A DNA stretch of 64,000 bases from Bacteroidota bacterium. Its GTDB lineage: Bacteria; Bacteroidota; Bacteroidia; UKL13-3. Location of the stretch: positions 1 through 64,000 of the forward strand of contig JAIXWD010000023.1 of assembly GCA_027482225.1 (NCBI GenBank), read 5' to 3'. The translations under genes were made by a program, and so were the position numbers. Shown piece after piece: positions 29,697 through 38,702 of the stretch (the first letter of the stretch is position 1; the number at the start of each line of letters is the position of its first letter). The notes beneath the pieces were generated by a model. The model worked only from the letters and a program-made list of their open reading frames with translations. It did no database searches and was not told where the DNA came from.

Positions 29697-29803
29697 TTGA
29701 AAAAGCTTACCCAATCAATACTGAATTTTGGGCAAGAACCTTTACAAGATGTTAAGCTAACCGATACTAGGGCTAGTGCTAAAATAATTATTACTTTTTT
29801 CAT
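29693..29803 (-). CDS. Small lipoprotein, 36 residues
   Basis: Short gene missed by length cut-offs. It encodes a start 'MKK', a hydrophobic stretch of about 12 residues, then the lipobox LTSC (Cys20) and a 16-residue mature tail with a second Cys and the end 'WVSFFN'. This is a textbook lipoprotein signal. It is convergent with osmC, and their stop codons overlap. On the minus strand TAACTTTG (29822-29829) lies 19 nt upstream as a possible -7 box, inside the methyltransferase start. The function is unknown; size recalls entericidin-like lipoproteins but I see no sequence match. Confidence 0.65.
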   Translation of the reverse strand: MKKVIIILALALVSVSLTSCKGSCPKFSIDWVSFFN

Positions 29804-29815
29804 ATAAAATATAGA

Positions 29816-31027
29816 ATGCTACAAAGTTATGTAAATATTATTCAATGTATGCAAGATTTAAACATTGAATTATTGAATGAGTATACAAAACTGTACAACA
29901 AGACACAGCTCATTTTGTTTCTTAAAAAGAAATATGGTGATTGCACTCCCTTTGTATCAGAGCAACTAGCGTTAATTGAGAAATCAAAAAAAAAGCTACC
30001 AGAATGGTTTGCCCAGGGTTGTTTTTTTACTAAAAAAAGTTTGGAGCAGTCTAGTTCAATTCCTTTGGCAAAATATAAAGCCTCTTTACTTAAAGGTGAT
30101 TTATTAATTGATTTAAGCGCTGGACTGGGCGTAGATGATGTTGCTTTTTCAAATACCTTTAATTGGGTTATTGGGGTTGATGTTGATGCAAGTTTAAATA
30201 CTATAGTTAGGCATAATTATGAACGGTTAAACATCCAAAACGTAACTAGGGTTGATGCCACTGCTGAAGCATTTTTGATTGATAGCCAAATTAAAGCAGA
30301 TGCTTACTACATTGATTCAGATAGACGTCCTTCTGGTTCTACCAAAACATTTTCTTTAAATGGTGCTACTCCAAATGTGCTAGAAATTTATCCTGCTTTG
30401 TTAGGCCAAGGATCTGAGGTACTACTTAAATTATCGCCAATGGTCGATATCGCATATCTATTTAATACTTTTGATCATATTAAACGGCTTTTTGTTGTTG
30501 GTGTAAAAAACGAAGTGAAAGAAGTACTATTGTTACTAAACAGCCAAGCCACAACTTATAAGAATAACATTGAGGCCGTTCAGGTAAATGAGGATGGCAA
30601 AGTTGAATTTAAATTTTCTCCTGCCGCCAATGAAGTAATAAGGTTAAGTACTATTGATGATCATTTTTTTTATGAACCATCAAATATGATTATAAAAGCA
30701 GGACTTAGTAATGTTTATGCTAAGAGTTGTGGTTTAAGCATAGTGTCAAAAAATAGTCATTACGCCACAGGCGGATATATTGATGGTTATTTTGGTAGAT
30801 GTTTCAGTGTGGTTAATCATTTTGATTTTAATAAGAGTGGCATTAAACAATATATAAAACAAAATAGCATAACCAAGGCAAATGTTTCTGCACGTAATTT
30901 TGTTAGCTCTGTAGATGAAATAAGAAAAAGCTTCAATCTTGAAGATGGGGGAGACGATTATTTGTTTTTTACACAAGATGCAGTTAAAAACAAGTTGTTT
31001 TGGCATTGCAAAAAAATCAGTCTGTAG
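29816..31027 (+). CDS. SAM-dependent methyltransferase with THUMP-like domain
   Basis: Protein of 403 residues. A helical N-terminal region is followed by a class I methyltransferase fold: motif I 'LIDLSAGLGVDDVAFS' (about 97-112), 'VIGVDVD' and 'YYIDSDRRP', the family's variant of the DPARR motif. The C-terminal third is the THUMP-like domain with 'ATGGYIDGYFGRCF'. The family is assigned to RNA or tRNA modification by similarity only; the target is unknown. The start ATG lies 12 nt from the start of the divergent small lipoprotein. The end overlaps the next, convergent gene by 11 nt. Confidence 0.8.
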   Translation: MLQSYVNIIQCMQDLNIELLNEYTKLYNKTQLILFLKKKYGDCTPFVSEQLALIEKSKKKLPEWFAQGCFFTKKSLEQSSSIPLAKYKASLLKGDLLIDLSAGLGVDDVAFSNTFNWVIGVDVDASLNTIVRHNYERLNIQNVTRVDATAEAFLIDSQIKADAYYIDSDRRPSGSTKTFSLNGATPNVLEIYPALLGQGSEVLLKLSPMVDIAYLFNTFDHIKRLFVVGVKNEVKEVLLLLNSQATTYKNNIEAVQVNEDGKVEFKFSPAANEVIRLSTIDDHFFYEPSNMIIKAGLSNVYAKSCGLSIVSKNSHYATGGYIDGYFGRCFSVVNHFDFNKSGIKQYIKQNSITKANVSARNFVSSVDEIRKSFNLEDGGDDYLFFTQDAVKNKLFWHCKKISL

Positions 31028-31376
31028 CTCTTTTTACAAGCATGTAGTTTTCATTGTCAATTTTCAAGTATCCATATTCATAACAAAATGAATAATTCGA
31101 TCCAACTTTGGTTGTATAAGTATGCGTATGATACCCAAAGTTGAATCCTTTTGCTAAAAGTTTTTGTTGTGATATCTTTATTTTTCCGGTGTCTTTGGGT
31201 ACCAACAATTCCATGATTTTCCTATTCTTCTTTAGGGCAGCAGTAATCTCTTTAACCCAAATTGGATCTGTATTTTTTTTATTATTATAGGTAGTTCTGC
31301 ATTGATCATCACAGAATTTCTTATCTGAACGACCACGTAACTCAACTTTGCAGGTAAGGCAATTTTTCACTCTCAT
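31017..31376 (-). CDS. Zn-ribbon protein (DUF2116-like)
   Basis: Protein of 119 residues with the ATG chosen so that it begins 'MRVKNCLTCKVELRGRSDKKFC'; the longer frame would need a TTG start. Four cysteines (Cys6, Cys9, Cys23, Cys27 as CxxC...CxxxC) form a likely zinc ribbon, as in DUF2116-type proteins. The rest is basic with an aromatic C-terminus. It may bind nucleic acid, which is inference. It overlaps the 3' end of the methyltransferase gene on the other strand by 11 nt. Confidence 0.7.
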   Translation of the reverse strand: MRVKNCLTCKVELRGRSDKKFCDDQCRTTYNNKKNTDPIWVKEITAALKKNRKIMELLVPKDTGKIKISQQKLLAKGFNFGYHTHTYTTKVGSNYSFCYEYGYLKIDNENYMLVKRATD

Positions 31377-31420
31377 ATAAAATGGGGTTAGGTTTACATG
31401 GGTGAAATTCGTAAAAAATA

Positions 31421-31458
31421 TTTTAAAAAACAACGCCCAACTTGAAAAGTTGAGCGTT
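31421..31458 (-). terminator. Terminator of sppA
   Basis: 12-bp stem with one mismatch (AACGCCCAACTT/AAGTTGAGCGTT), GAA loop, followed on the minus strand by a T6 run. It begins 8 nt past the sppA stop. Confidence 0.8.
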
Positions 31459-31465
31459 TAGAAAA

Positions 31466-33235
31466 TTAATTTATTTCTATGGCAGTTGGCATCCGCATTT
31501 GCATGCCCTCATATTTAAGTAGTTTAGAGATTTGGCTGTACCATTCATAGTGTTGCCCAAACTTTTGTTTGGCCATGTAAGTTGATGCCTCTTCACCAAT
31601 ACTTTCCATAAATTGCTCAAATGGTTCTTTTTGTTCCGGGAATGAAGAAATCCTGTATTCTTTTAAATTTACTTTTTGCGCTGCAATTTGAATGGCTTTA
31701 TTAAGGCCGCCAAATTCATCAATTAAGCCAATTTTTTTGGCATCGCTTCCACTCCAAACGCGCCCTTGTGCAATACTATCTACTTGCTGTAAAGTTAACT
31801 TACGCCCTTCTGCAACTTTGGTAATAAAGTCAGTGTAAATTCTATCAATATATTTTTGTATTATGGCTTGTTCTGCTTTTGTTAATGCACGGTTTGCTGT
31901 CCCCATGTCTGCATATTGCCCGAACTTAACGGTTTCCATGTTTACTCCTAATTTTTCTTCAATTAGTTTTTGAGCATTTACTAATAATGCAAACACCCCA
32001 ATACTACCTGTTATTGTATTTTGTTCTGCAACTATTATATCAGCAGGTGCAGCAATGTAATAACCACCACTAGCAGCGGTGGCTCCCATCGATACAATAA
32101 CTGGTTTTACTTTTTTGGTTAATACTACTTCACGCCACATTACATCGCTTGCCATTGCACTACCTCCTGGAGAATTTATCCGTAAAACCACAGCTTTAAT
32201 ATTGCTATCGTTTTTTGCTTTACGCAAACTCTCTACTATAGTTGTTGATCCCATAGTTTGACCATCACCCTTACCACTCACAATGTCACCTATACAATAA
32301 ATCACAGCAATTTTCTCTTTCACACTGTATGGTTCACCTTTAACTGTCTGTGCTACTTCTGCCGCAGAAACCATTTCGATATCATCAAATTTATCTACAC
32401 CTACTTTTTTTATTAAAAAATCATGTACTTGGTCTTCAAACATTATACCTGTAATCATACCCAAACGTTTTGCATCTTCTGGGCTTTGAATAGATAGATT
32501 GTCTATCATTTGTTTTATTTCATCAGAAGATTTTTTACGAGATTTTGCAATGGCATTCACAAAATTATCATACATACTTCCAAGGTATACTTCTGTTTGT
32601 TCCCGGTTGGCATCGCTCATTTTATCAGCAATTAATGGTTCTCCTGCAGATTTAAATTTACCATGACGTATAAGTTGCGGTTCAATTCCAAGTTTATTAA
32701 ACATTCCTTTAAGATACGGGGTAGTACTGCTAAATCCATCCATTAGTAATTCTCCAGATGGGTTTAAAAAAATCTCATCAGCTACACTTGCCAAATAATA
32801 GGAGTGTTCTTCCAAAAGTTCACTATAAGCCACAATGAACTTTTTACTTTTCTTGAAATTGATCAGTTCAGCACGAATAGCTTCAAGTGTAGCATAATCG
32901 TTGGGTGATACACTCAAGTTTAAGTAAATACCGTTTATGTTTTCATTTTCTTCGGCTCCTTTAATAGCTTTTAAGATATCGTTTAGGCCAGTAGTTTTAT
33001 TGCTTTCAAATGTGTTGAAGTTAAATTGCTCAAACGGATTTTTACTCGTACGCTCGGCAATCATGTAATCTAATTTTAGCATCAAAACGCTATTTGCTTC
33101 TATTGTTTTGTGTTTCTCTTCACTAGCTGATGAAACTATTCCACCAATTATTGCAGCTATTAAAAAAAACAAAAGAAATACTGAAATGATAACCCCTAAT
33201 GCGGAAGCTAACATAAACTTAAAGAATTGTTTCAT
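31466..33235 (-). CDS. sppA: Signal peptide peptidase SppA, 67K type
   Basis: Inner-membrane serine protease of 589 residues that cuts up leftover signal peptides. One N-terminal membrane helix (about 8-35) is followed by two tandem crotonase-like halves. The general base Lys195 is in 'GKFKSAGEP' and the nucleophile Ser389 in 'ATAASGGYYIAAP', the same Lys-Ser dyad as in E. coli. Length fits the long type. It is monocistronic with its own terminator. Confidence 0.95.
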   Translation of the reverse strand: MKQFFKFMLASALGVIISVFLLFFLIAAIIGGIVSSASEEKHKTIEANSVLMLKLDYMIAERTSKNPFEQFNFNTFESNKTTGLNDILKAIKGAEENENINGIYLNLSVSPNDYATLEAIRAELINFKKSKKFIVAYSELLEEHSYYLASVADEIFLNPSGELLMDGFSSTTPYLKGMFNKLGIEPQLIRHGKFKSAGEPLIADKMSDANREQTEVYLGSMYDNFVNAIAKSRKKSSDEIKQMIDNLSIQSPEDAKRLGMITGIMFEDQVHDFLIKKVGVDKFDDIEMVSAAEVAQTVKGEPYSVKEKIAVIYCIGDIVSGKGDGQTMGSTTIVESLRKAKNDSNIKAVVLRINSPGGSAMASDVMWREVVLTKKVKPVIVSMGATAASGGYYIAAPADIIVAEQNTITGSIGVFALLVNAQKLIEEKLGVNMETVKFGQYADMGTANRALTKAEQAIIQKYIDRIYTDFITKVAEGRKLTLQQVDSIAQGRVWSGSDAKKIGLIDEFGGLNKAIQIAAQKVNLKEYRISSFPEQKEPFEQFMESIGEEASTYMAKQKFGQHYEWYSQISKLLKYEGMQMRMPTAIEIN

Positions 33236-33412
33236 GTATGTGTGATTTTGATTTTACAAAGATGATTTATTGCAAACAAAGTAAATATGATTTTTAATAA
33301 GGTTTACAACCTTTACATTAATGGATATTAAATTTACTTAAGCGGTATAAGTATAAATATAATAATTTATCATGTGTTAAAAACTTAAACTTCATTATTA
33401 TTTTAGTTCGAT

Positions 33413-33420
33413 TATTTTTG
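33413..33420 (+). promoter_or_regulatory. Possible -7 box of purB
   Basis: TATTTTTG matches TAnnTTTG but ends only 4 nt before the purB ATG, and no -33 TTTG is visible at the right distance. If used, the mRNA would be leaderless or nearly so. Confidence 0.4.
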
Positions 33421-33424
33421 CACC

Positions 33425-34771
33425 ATGGAATTTTCTGCACTAACAGCCATTTCACCTATTGATGGCAGATATCGTAAACAAACTGAGCAATTAGGATTGT
33501 ATTTCAGTGAGTTCGCTCTAATTCAATACCGCGTACTTATGGAAATCGAATACTTTATTGCGTTAGCAGAATTGCCAATTCCACAGATTAAAGGTAAAAT
33601 AAGCGTAGCCGATAAAAAAGCCTTGCGTGATATTTACACTAATTTCACTGAGCAAGATGCTATAAGGGTGAAAGAAATTGAGAAAACAACCAATCATGAT
33701 GTAAAAGCGGTTGAATACTTAATTAAAGAGAAAATGCAAATCTTGGGCTTATCTGATATCAGTGAATTTATTCATTTCGGGTTAACATCACAAGATATTA
33801 ATAATACCGCTATTCCACTTAGTTTAATGGACGCCAACGTTCAATGTATGTTGCCAACACTATACGAATTGGTTAAAAAATTGAATTCATTAGCAAAGGA
33901 TTGGAAACAGATTCCAATGCTAGCGCATACTCATGGGCAACCTGCATCTCCTACAAAATTAGGAAAAGAAATTTTGGTGTTTGTTGAGCGATTAGAAAAA
34001 CAAATTGAACAATTAAAAAGTATTCCTTATAGTGCAAAATTTGGCGGTGCTACTGGTAACCTTAACGCACATTATGTGGCTTACAGTAAAATTAATTGGG
34101 TTGATTTTAGTAACAAATTTCTTGACGGATTAGGATTAACTAGAAGCCAATATACCACGCAAATTGAACACTATGATAACCTTGCCGCTATGTTTGATGC
34201 CTACAAGCGCATTAATACTATTTTGTTAGATATGAGTCGTGATTTTTGGCAATATATCTCAATGGAGTATTTTAAGCAGCAGTTAAAAAAAGGCGAGGTT
34301 GGTTCATCTGCAATGCCACACAAAGTAAACCCAATTGATTTTGAGAATGCCGAAGGGAATTTAGGCATTGCTAATGCATTGTTTGAGCACCTATCGGCAA
34401 AGCTTCCAATTTCTCGTTTACAAAGGGATTTAACTGATTCAACTGTATTGCGCAATATAGGCGTTCCATTAGCTCATACTTTAATTGCATATAATAGTAT
34501 TCAAAAAGGTTTGGGTAAATTATTATTGAATGAAAAAGCCATACACAATGACTTAGAAGAAAATTGGGCTGTTTGTGCAGAAGCTATCCAAACAATTTTA
34601 AGACGAGAAGGATATCCTAAGCCATATGAAGCATTAAAAGATTTAACGCGCACCAATGTAAAAATCAATCAAAAACACTTACATGCATTTATTGATAAGT
34701 TAAAAGTTAACGCAAAAATAAAAACAGAGTTAAAAAAAATTACCCCACACAACTACACAGGAGTTTACTAG
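33425..34771 (+). CDS. purB: Adenylosuccinate lyase
   Basis: Protein of 448 residues acting twice in purine synthesis: on SAICAR and on adenylosuccinate. It is the E. coli-like type ('ALTAISPIDGRYRKQT'). The fumarase-superfamily signature 'GSSAMPHKVNPIDFENAEGN' carries the catalytic Ser loop, 'HFGLTSQDINNTA' and 'HTHGQPASPTKLG' hold the catalytic His. It is followed 29 nt later by an exonuclease gene and may be cotranscribed with it. Confidence 0.97.
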   Translation: MEFSALTAISPIDGRYRKQTEQLGLYFSEFALIQYRVLMEIEYFIALAELPIPQIKGKISVADKKALRDIYTNFTEQDAIRVKEIEKTTNHDVKAVEYLIKEKMQILGLSDISEFIHFGLTSQDINNTAIPLSLMDANVQCMLPTLYELVKKLNSLAKDWKQIPMLAHTHGQPASPTKLGKEILVFVERLEKQIEQLKSIPYSAKFGGATGNLNAHYVAYSKINWVDFSNKFLDGLGLTRSQYTTQIEHYDNLAAMFDAYKRINTILLDMSRDFWQYISMEYFKQQLKKGEVGSSAMPHKVNPIDFENAEGNLGIANALFEHLSAKLPISRLQRDLTDSTVLRNIGVPLAHTLIAYNSIQKGLGKLLLNEKAIHNDLEENWAVCAEAIQTILRREGYPKPYEALKDLTRTNVKINQKHLHAFIDKLKVNAKIKTELKKITPHNYTGVY

Positions 34772-34800
34772 TAGTTTCTATCAATAAAACATAAACTATA

Positions 34801-35568
34801 ATGAAACTACATCTAAAAAGACCATTGGTGGTATTTGATTTAGAAACCACAGGAACAAGCGTAAATCTTGACAGAATTGTTGAATTTAGCTTCATAAAAG
34901 TAATGCCTGAAGGTACTGAGACTATTAAAACATTAAGATTTAACCCAGGAATACCAATACCTCTCGAGGTAAGTTTAATTCACGGTATTTATGATGATGA
35001 TGTAAAAGAGGCACCAATGTTTAAATTTAAAGCTAAGGAATTGGCAGAGGAATTTATGGGCTGTGATTTTGCAGGTTTTAATTCCAATAAATTTGATTTT
35101 CCATTATTGGTGGAAGAGTTTTTGAGAGCAGGGGTTGAGTTTGATGTAGAAAACAGAAAATTTGTTGATGCCCAACGTATTTTTCATATGATGGAACAAC
35201 GAACTTTGACTGCGGCTTATAAGTTTTATTGTAACAAAGAATTGATTAATGCTCATAGTGCAGAGGTAGACACTATAGCAACACTTGAGGTTTTAAAGGC
35301 TCAAATTGAAAGGTATGAAAGCCTAGAAAATGACGTAGAATTTTTACACAACTTCACCAAACAAGATAAGAACGTGGATTTAGCGGGGCGAATTATCTAT
35401 AACAAGGATGGTATTCCTGTTTTTAATTTTGGTAAGCATAAGGGTAAAGTGGTACAAGAAGTTTTTAAGACCGATTTTGGTTATTATGATTGGATGATGA
35501 ATGGAGATTTTGCCGAAGATACTAAACGCAGGCTTACCAAAATAAAACTTCAAGGATTTAAACGTTAA
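34801..35568 (+). CDS. DnaQ-like 3'-5' exonuclease
   Basis: Protein of 255 residues. The DEDD exonuclease fold spans about 8-180, with Exo I 'VFDLETTGTS', Exo II 'FAGFNSNKFDFPLL' and Exo III 'NAHSAEVDTIATLEVL' (DEDDh type, with His before the last Asp). The C-terminus 'FNFGKHKGKVVQEVF...YYDWMM' resembles the exodeoxyribonuclease X-like C-terminal domain. Probably a DNA repair or RNA turnover nuclease. It lies 29 nt behind purB. Confidence 0.85.
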   Translation: MKLHLKRPLVVFDLETTGTSVNLDRIVEFSFIKVMPEGTETIKTLRFNPGIPIPLEVSLIHGIYDDDVKEAPMFKFKAKELAEEFMGCDFAGFNSNKFDFPLLVEEFLRAGVEFDVENRKFVDAQRIFHMMEQRTLTAAYKFYCNKELINAHSAEVDTIATLEVLKAQIERYESLENDVEFLHNFTKQDKNVDLAGRIIYNKDGIPVFNFGKHKGKVVQEVFKTDFGYYDWMMNGDFAEDTKRRLTKIKLQGFKR

Positions 35569-36149
35569 AATCATAACAATAAATTTTAATAAAAAGCCTT
35601 AGGTAACTGCGTTAAGAAACTAAACATTCAAATTAAAGCCCAAACCAAATAGTATTCGCTTTTCTATTATTAATCACTTTATGTTGTTTATAGGGAATAA
35701 CTTAATTATTTCTGCAATTTAAAAATACACACCTGACTGTTGTTTTGAAAAGGTAAGCCTTCTGTAAACTCATTATCTCTGATTGCTCTATACTCTTAAT
35801 GGTGTAATGTTTGTCTAATTCAAATCATTGTCTTTTATGTCCATACAGAAAAGGTGGCAACCATCTACTTAGGCATTGACTATGATAGCTCTTCATAATA
35901 TTCATAAATTTAGAAAAGTAATTTCTTGTAATGATATTTAAAATATAAAAGCTTTTATATCGCAGTTAATCTTGCTAATGTGTATGCTAAAATGCAGTTA
36001 TGTAGTCGCTTGCAAGATTTTGAGATGAATTTCCCATACGCTAAATTAAAATAAAGTAAAAAATAGATATGGCTTTACATTTATTAACTTCAAATAATTT
36101 GTTAGATTTGGTGTAGGTAAGGTTAAACATAGATTTATAAAGTATCTTC
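35569..36149. other. Gene-free region with a possible decayed gene
   Basis: No intact gene. On the minus strand at about 35725-35860 three frames in turn read as plausible protein, for example 'EYRAIRDNEFTEGLPFQNN' followed by 'CIFKLQK' and a stop, with frame changes between them. On the plus strand 'VATIYLGIDYD' occurs near 35852-35884 and then stops. Both look like relics. TAGATTTG at 36103-36110 is a likely -7 box for the chromate transporter gene, 39 nt before its start. Confidence 0.4.
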
Positions 36150-37334
36150 ATGTTGAAAAAACATAAGCAAATCAAAATTCTATTATATCTATTAGATGTA
36201 TTAAAACTAGCAGCAACTGCTTTTGGTGGTCCTCAAATGCATTTTACTCAGTTCTATAAGGTTTTTGTACTAAAACGAAATCATCTAACCGAAGAGGAGT
36301 TAAAAGAGATGAATTCTTTATGTAGTATGTTGCCAGGGCCAACATCAACCCAAACCATTACTGCTATTGGATACAGTATTGGTGGGCCTGTTTTAGCTTT
36401 TATAACATTAGCTATTTGGGTATTGCCAGCAAGTATGCTCATGTTAAGTTTTGCTATACTCTTGTCTTTACTTGATATTACTAATCCCAGACTTGATTTT
36501 TTAAAGTACTTGCAACCTATGGCCGTTGGTTTCATAATATATGCTGCTTATCAAATCAAGAATCTGTTTGTTAAAAGAATCCACCATTGGGTTTTAATGC
36601 TTTTATCTACTGTTTTAGCAATTGTTATCGAGACGCCTTTGGTTTTTCCCCTTATACTGCTTGTTGGTGGATTTGTATCCTCCCAAATTAATAAGGCAAA
36701 TTACCGGGATGTAAAGCCGATAAAAAATATACTTTGGAAAAACTTTTTTTTGTTTGTTGGTGTCTTTCTGTTTGCAGCAATATTGGGTGCTTTAACTAAA
36801 AATAAAGCATTTCTATTGTTTGAAAATACGTATCGTTTTGGAAGTATAGTTTTTGGAGGAGGCCATGTATTGATACCGATGATGTACAATCAATTTGTGG
36901 AGTTTAAGCACTACATTGAGCCCAACACGTTTTTGGCTGGTGTAGGAATATTACAAGCTACACCAGGTCCGGTATTCAGTTTTAGTGCATATGCCGGTGC
37001 CATGGCATTGAATGAATGGGGTATTTGGGGGCAAGTTGTTGGAGGCGTTATTGGTACAGTTGCTATTTTTTTACCAGGTATTCTGTTAATTTTCTTTGTT
37101 TATCCTATTTGGGCTCAAGTGAAAAATTATTCTCCTATAAAAAATGCGATTGAAGGTATTAATGCCACTTCCGCAGGGTTAGTTTTGGCATCCGCATATT
37201 TATTATTTAAACCAATACAGGTAAACGAGCCTAACATGTTGGTGCTTTTAGGTACTTTATTCTTATTATTGACATCCAAAATACCAAGTCCATTGTTGGT
37301 ACTAATTTGTATTGCAGTTGGGTTTGTTTTTTAA
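36150..37334 (+). CDS. chrA: Chromate transporter family protein (ChrA-like)
   Basis: Inner-membrane protein of 394 residues with two CHR domains. The first starts 'TAFGGPQMHFTQFY' and has 'LCSMLPGPTSTQTITAIGY'; the second repeats it as 'FGGGHVLIPMMYNQF' and 'LQATPGPVFSFSAYAG'. Family members export chromate, but many have unknown anions as substrate. The gene follows a 580-nt gap and is followed 7 nt later by an exported protein gene. Confidence 0.85.
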   Translation: MLKKHKQIKILLYLLDVLKLAATAFGGPQMHFTQFYKVFVLKRNHLTEEELKEMNSLCSMLPGPTSTQTITAIGYSIGGPVLAFITLAIWVLPASMLMLSFAILLSLLDITNPRLDFLKYLQPMAVGFIIYAAYQIKNLFVKRIHHWVLMLLSTVLAIVIETPLVFPLILLVGGFVSSQINKANYRDVKPIKNILWKNFFLFVGVFLFAAILGALTKNKAFLLFENTYRFGSIVFGGGHVLIPMMYNQFVEFKHYIEPNTFLAGVGILQATPGPVFSFSAYAGAMALNEWGIWGQVVGGVIGTVAIFLPGILLIFFVYPIWAQVKNYSPIKNAIEGINATSAGLVLASAYLLFKPIQVNEPNMLVLLGTLFLLLTSKIPSPLLVLICIAVGFVF

Positions 37335-37341
37335 AGCCATC

Positions 37342-37992
37342 ATGAAAAAAAACTTTGTTTTAGCACTTACGTATGTGTTTTTAATGACCCCCTGTTTGCT
37401 CAAGGCTCAACAACCTTCGCAAGTCCAAATTCCTGAGCTGATTCAACTTTCAGGGTTAGTTGTTTCAGTTGATAGCTTGCAGGGGTTACCTTTGGTTTCT
37501 ATTCGTATAAAAAATACCAATAAAGGAACATTTACTGATGAAGGAGGCTTTTTTTCTTTTGTTGTTAAAAAAACAGATACAGTAGTTTTTAGCTTTATCG
37601 GTTATAAGACTATTGAGTATGCTATGCCTCAAAATTTGAGAGGCATTAAATACAGCATCATTCAACCGATGACAGAAGATACCGTGTTTTTAAACACTGC
37701 CGTTATTCGTTCTTATCCAACACCTGATGAATTTGATTATTATTTTGTAAAGGCTACCATTCCTGATGCATATTATGAAGCATCAACACGTAATTTAAGA
37801 AAGAAAACGCTTGAAAATATTGCTCAAAGTATGAGTATGGATGGGGTTGAATCGCAACGTTACACTGCACAACAGCAAGCTTATCGATATTACTATAATG
37901 GTCAACTTCCACCTAATAGGATATTTGATCCATTCGCATGGGGGCAATTTTTTAATGCATGGAAAAATGGCGCTTACAAGAAAAAAGATTAA
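37342..37992 (+). CDS. Exported protein with carboxypeptidase-regulatory-like domain
   Basis: Protein of 216 residues; the ATG giving 'MKKNFVLALTYVF' is used, since the longer frame starts with TTG inside chrA. A signal peptide ends 'CLLKAQQ'. Residues about 35-120 form the carboxypeptidase-D regulatory-like beta sandwich ('LSGLVVSVDSLQGLPLVSI', 'GTFTDEGGFFSF', 'FSFIGYKTIEYAM'), a domain common in Bacteroidota envelope proteins. The C-terminal part is Tyr- and Asn-rich and not recognised. It lies 7 nt after chrA. Confidence 0.75.
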   Translation: MKKNFVLALTYVFLMTPCLLKAQQPSQVQIPELIQLSGLVVSVDSLQGLPLVSIRIKNTNKGTFTDEGGFFSFVVKKTDTVVFSFIGYKTIEYAMPQNLRGIKYSIIQPMTEDTVFLNTAVIRSYPTPDEFDYYFVKATIPDAYYEASTRNLRKKTLENIAQSMSMDGVESQRYTAQQQAYRYYYNGQLPPNRIFDPFAWGQFFNAWKNGAYKKKD

Positions 37993-37998
37993 TAATTT

Positions 37999-38652
37999 TT
38001 AGTTATTTATATAATCAATACTACTGGGGCCTTGATTAAATAACAGGTCAATGATGCTTAAGTTAGGTTCAAATGCGAATTTCTCTGCAAATATTTGTAA
38101 ATATGGTTTAAAAACTTCGTTAGGAACAACTTTAGGGGTTATATGCTGTCTAAGGTCTATATCACTAGAGAGACAATCAATGTAAGTGTCACTTAAGTTT
38201 ACTTGCACATCAACTTTCAAATACTTGATGCATAGTTTTATTAAATCAATTTCAAATTCAAGCAAGCTGTTGGCATTTGTTGTATACAATTTTTCGAATG
38301 CATCAGCATAATGGATAAAATAAGGTGCAGAACCATAAGCTGATTTAAGACTTTGCCAATGCTGTCGTTGCCAATGAATTGAATTGTCGGGCTTCAGTTC
38401 GTGAATTGGCATTTTGTGGGCTGTTTTTATTACTGGTATCGTAAGTGCTAAAGGTCCGTTTGCCGATAAGATTTTGGTTCGATTACGATAGGTTTGTTTT
38501 ACAAAATGTTCATGAACATCAATTATTGCATTGCCTTTTAATAAGTAGCGCATCCATAAAACATTGGGTAAATAATTTAGACTCAATACAGCTCTCATGC
38601 AGCGAATATAATAGATAGCCGAATATTGGTTGTTAACAAAAACAATTAGCAT
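37999..38652 (-). CDS. WbqC-like family protein
   Basis: Protein of 217 residues of the WbqC family. The middle motif 'HFVKQTYRNRTKILSANG' and 'LTIPVIKTAHKMPIHELKPD' are typical, as is 'WQRQHWQSLKSAYGSAPYF'. WbqC-like genes occur in O-antigen and other surface sugar clusters but also alone; the reaction is not established. I use the ATG giving 'MLIVFVNNQ'; the longer frame starts with TTG. The N-terminus departs from the usual family pattern, so the start is less sure. Divergent from the acyl-CoA dehydrogenase gene. Confidence 0.75.
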   Translation of the reverse strand: MLIVFVNNQYSAIYYIRCMRAVLSLNYLPNVLWMRYLLKGNAIIDVHEHFVKQTYRNRTKILSANGPLALTIPVIKTAHKMPIHELKPDNSIHWQRQHWQSLKSAYGSAPYFIHYADAFEKLYTTNANSLLEFEIDLIKLCIKYLKVDVQVNLSDTYIDCLSSDIDLRQHITPKVVPNEVFKPYLQIFAEKFAFEPNLSIIDLLFNQGPSSIDYINN

Positions 38653-38702
38653 GTTTGACTCATTGTGTTTTTTATATATTTGCAGCAACTTAAAAATACA
38701 AT

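Noticed and set aside
33298-33315. Hairpin AAGGTT-tac-AACCTT between sppA and purB
   Set aside because: Six-bp stem without a T run; too weak to call as terminator or regulator.
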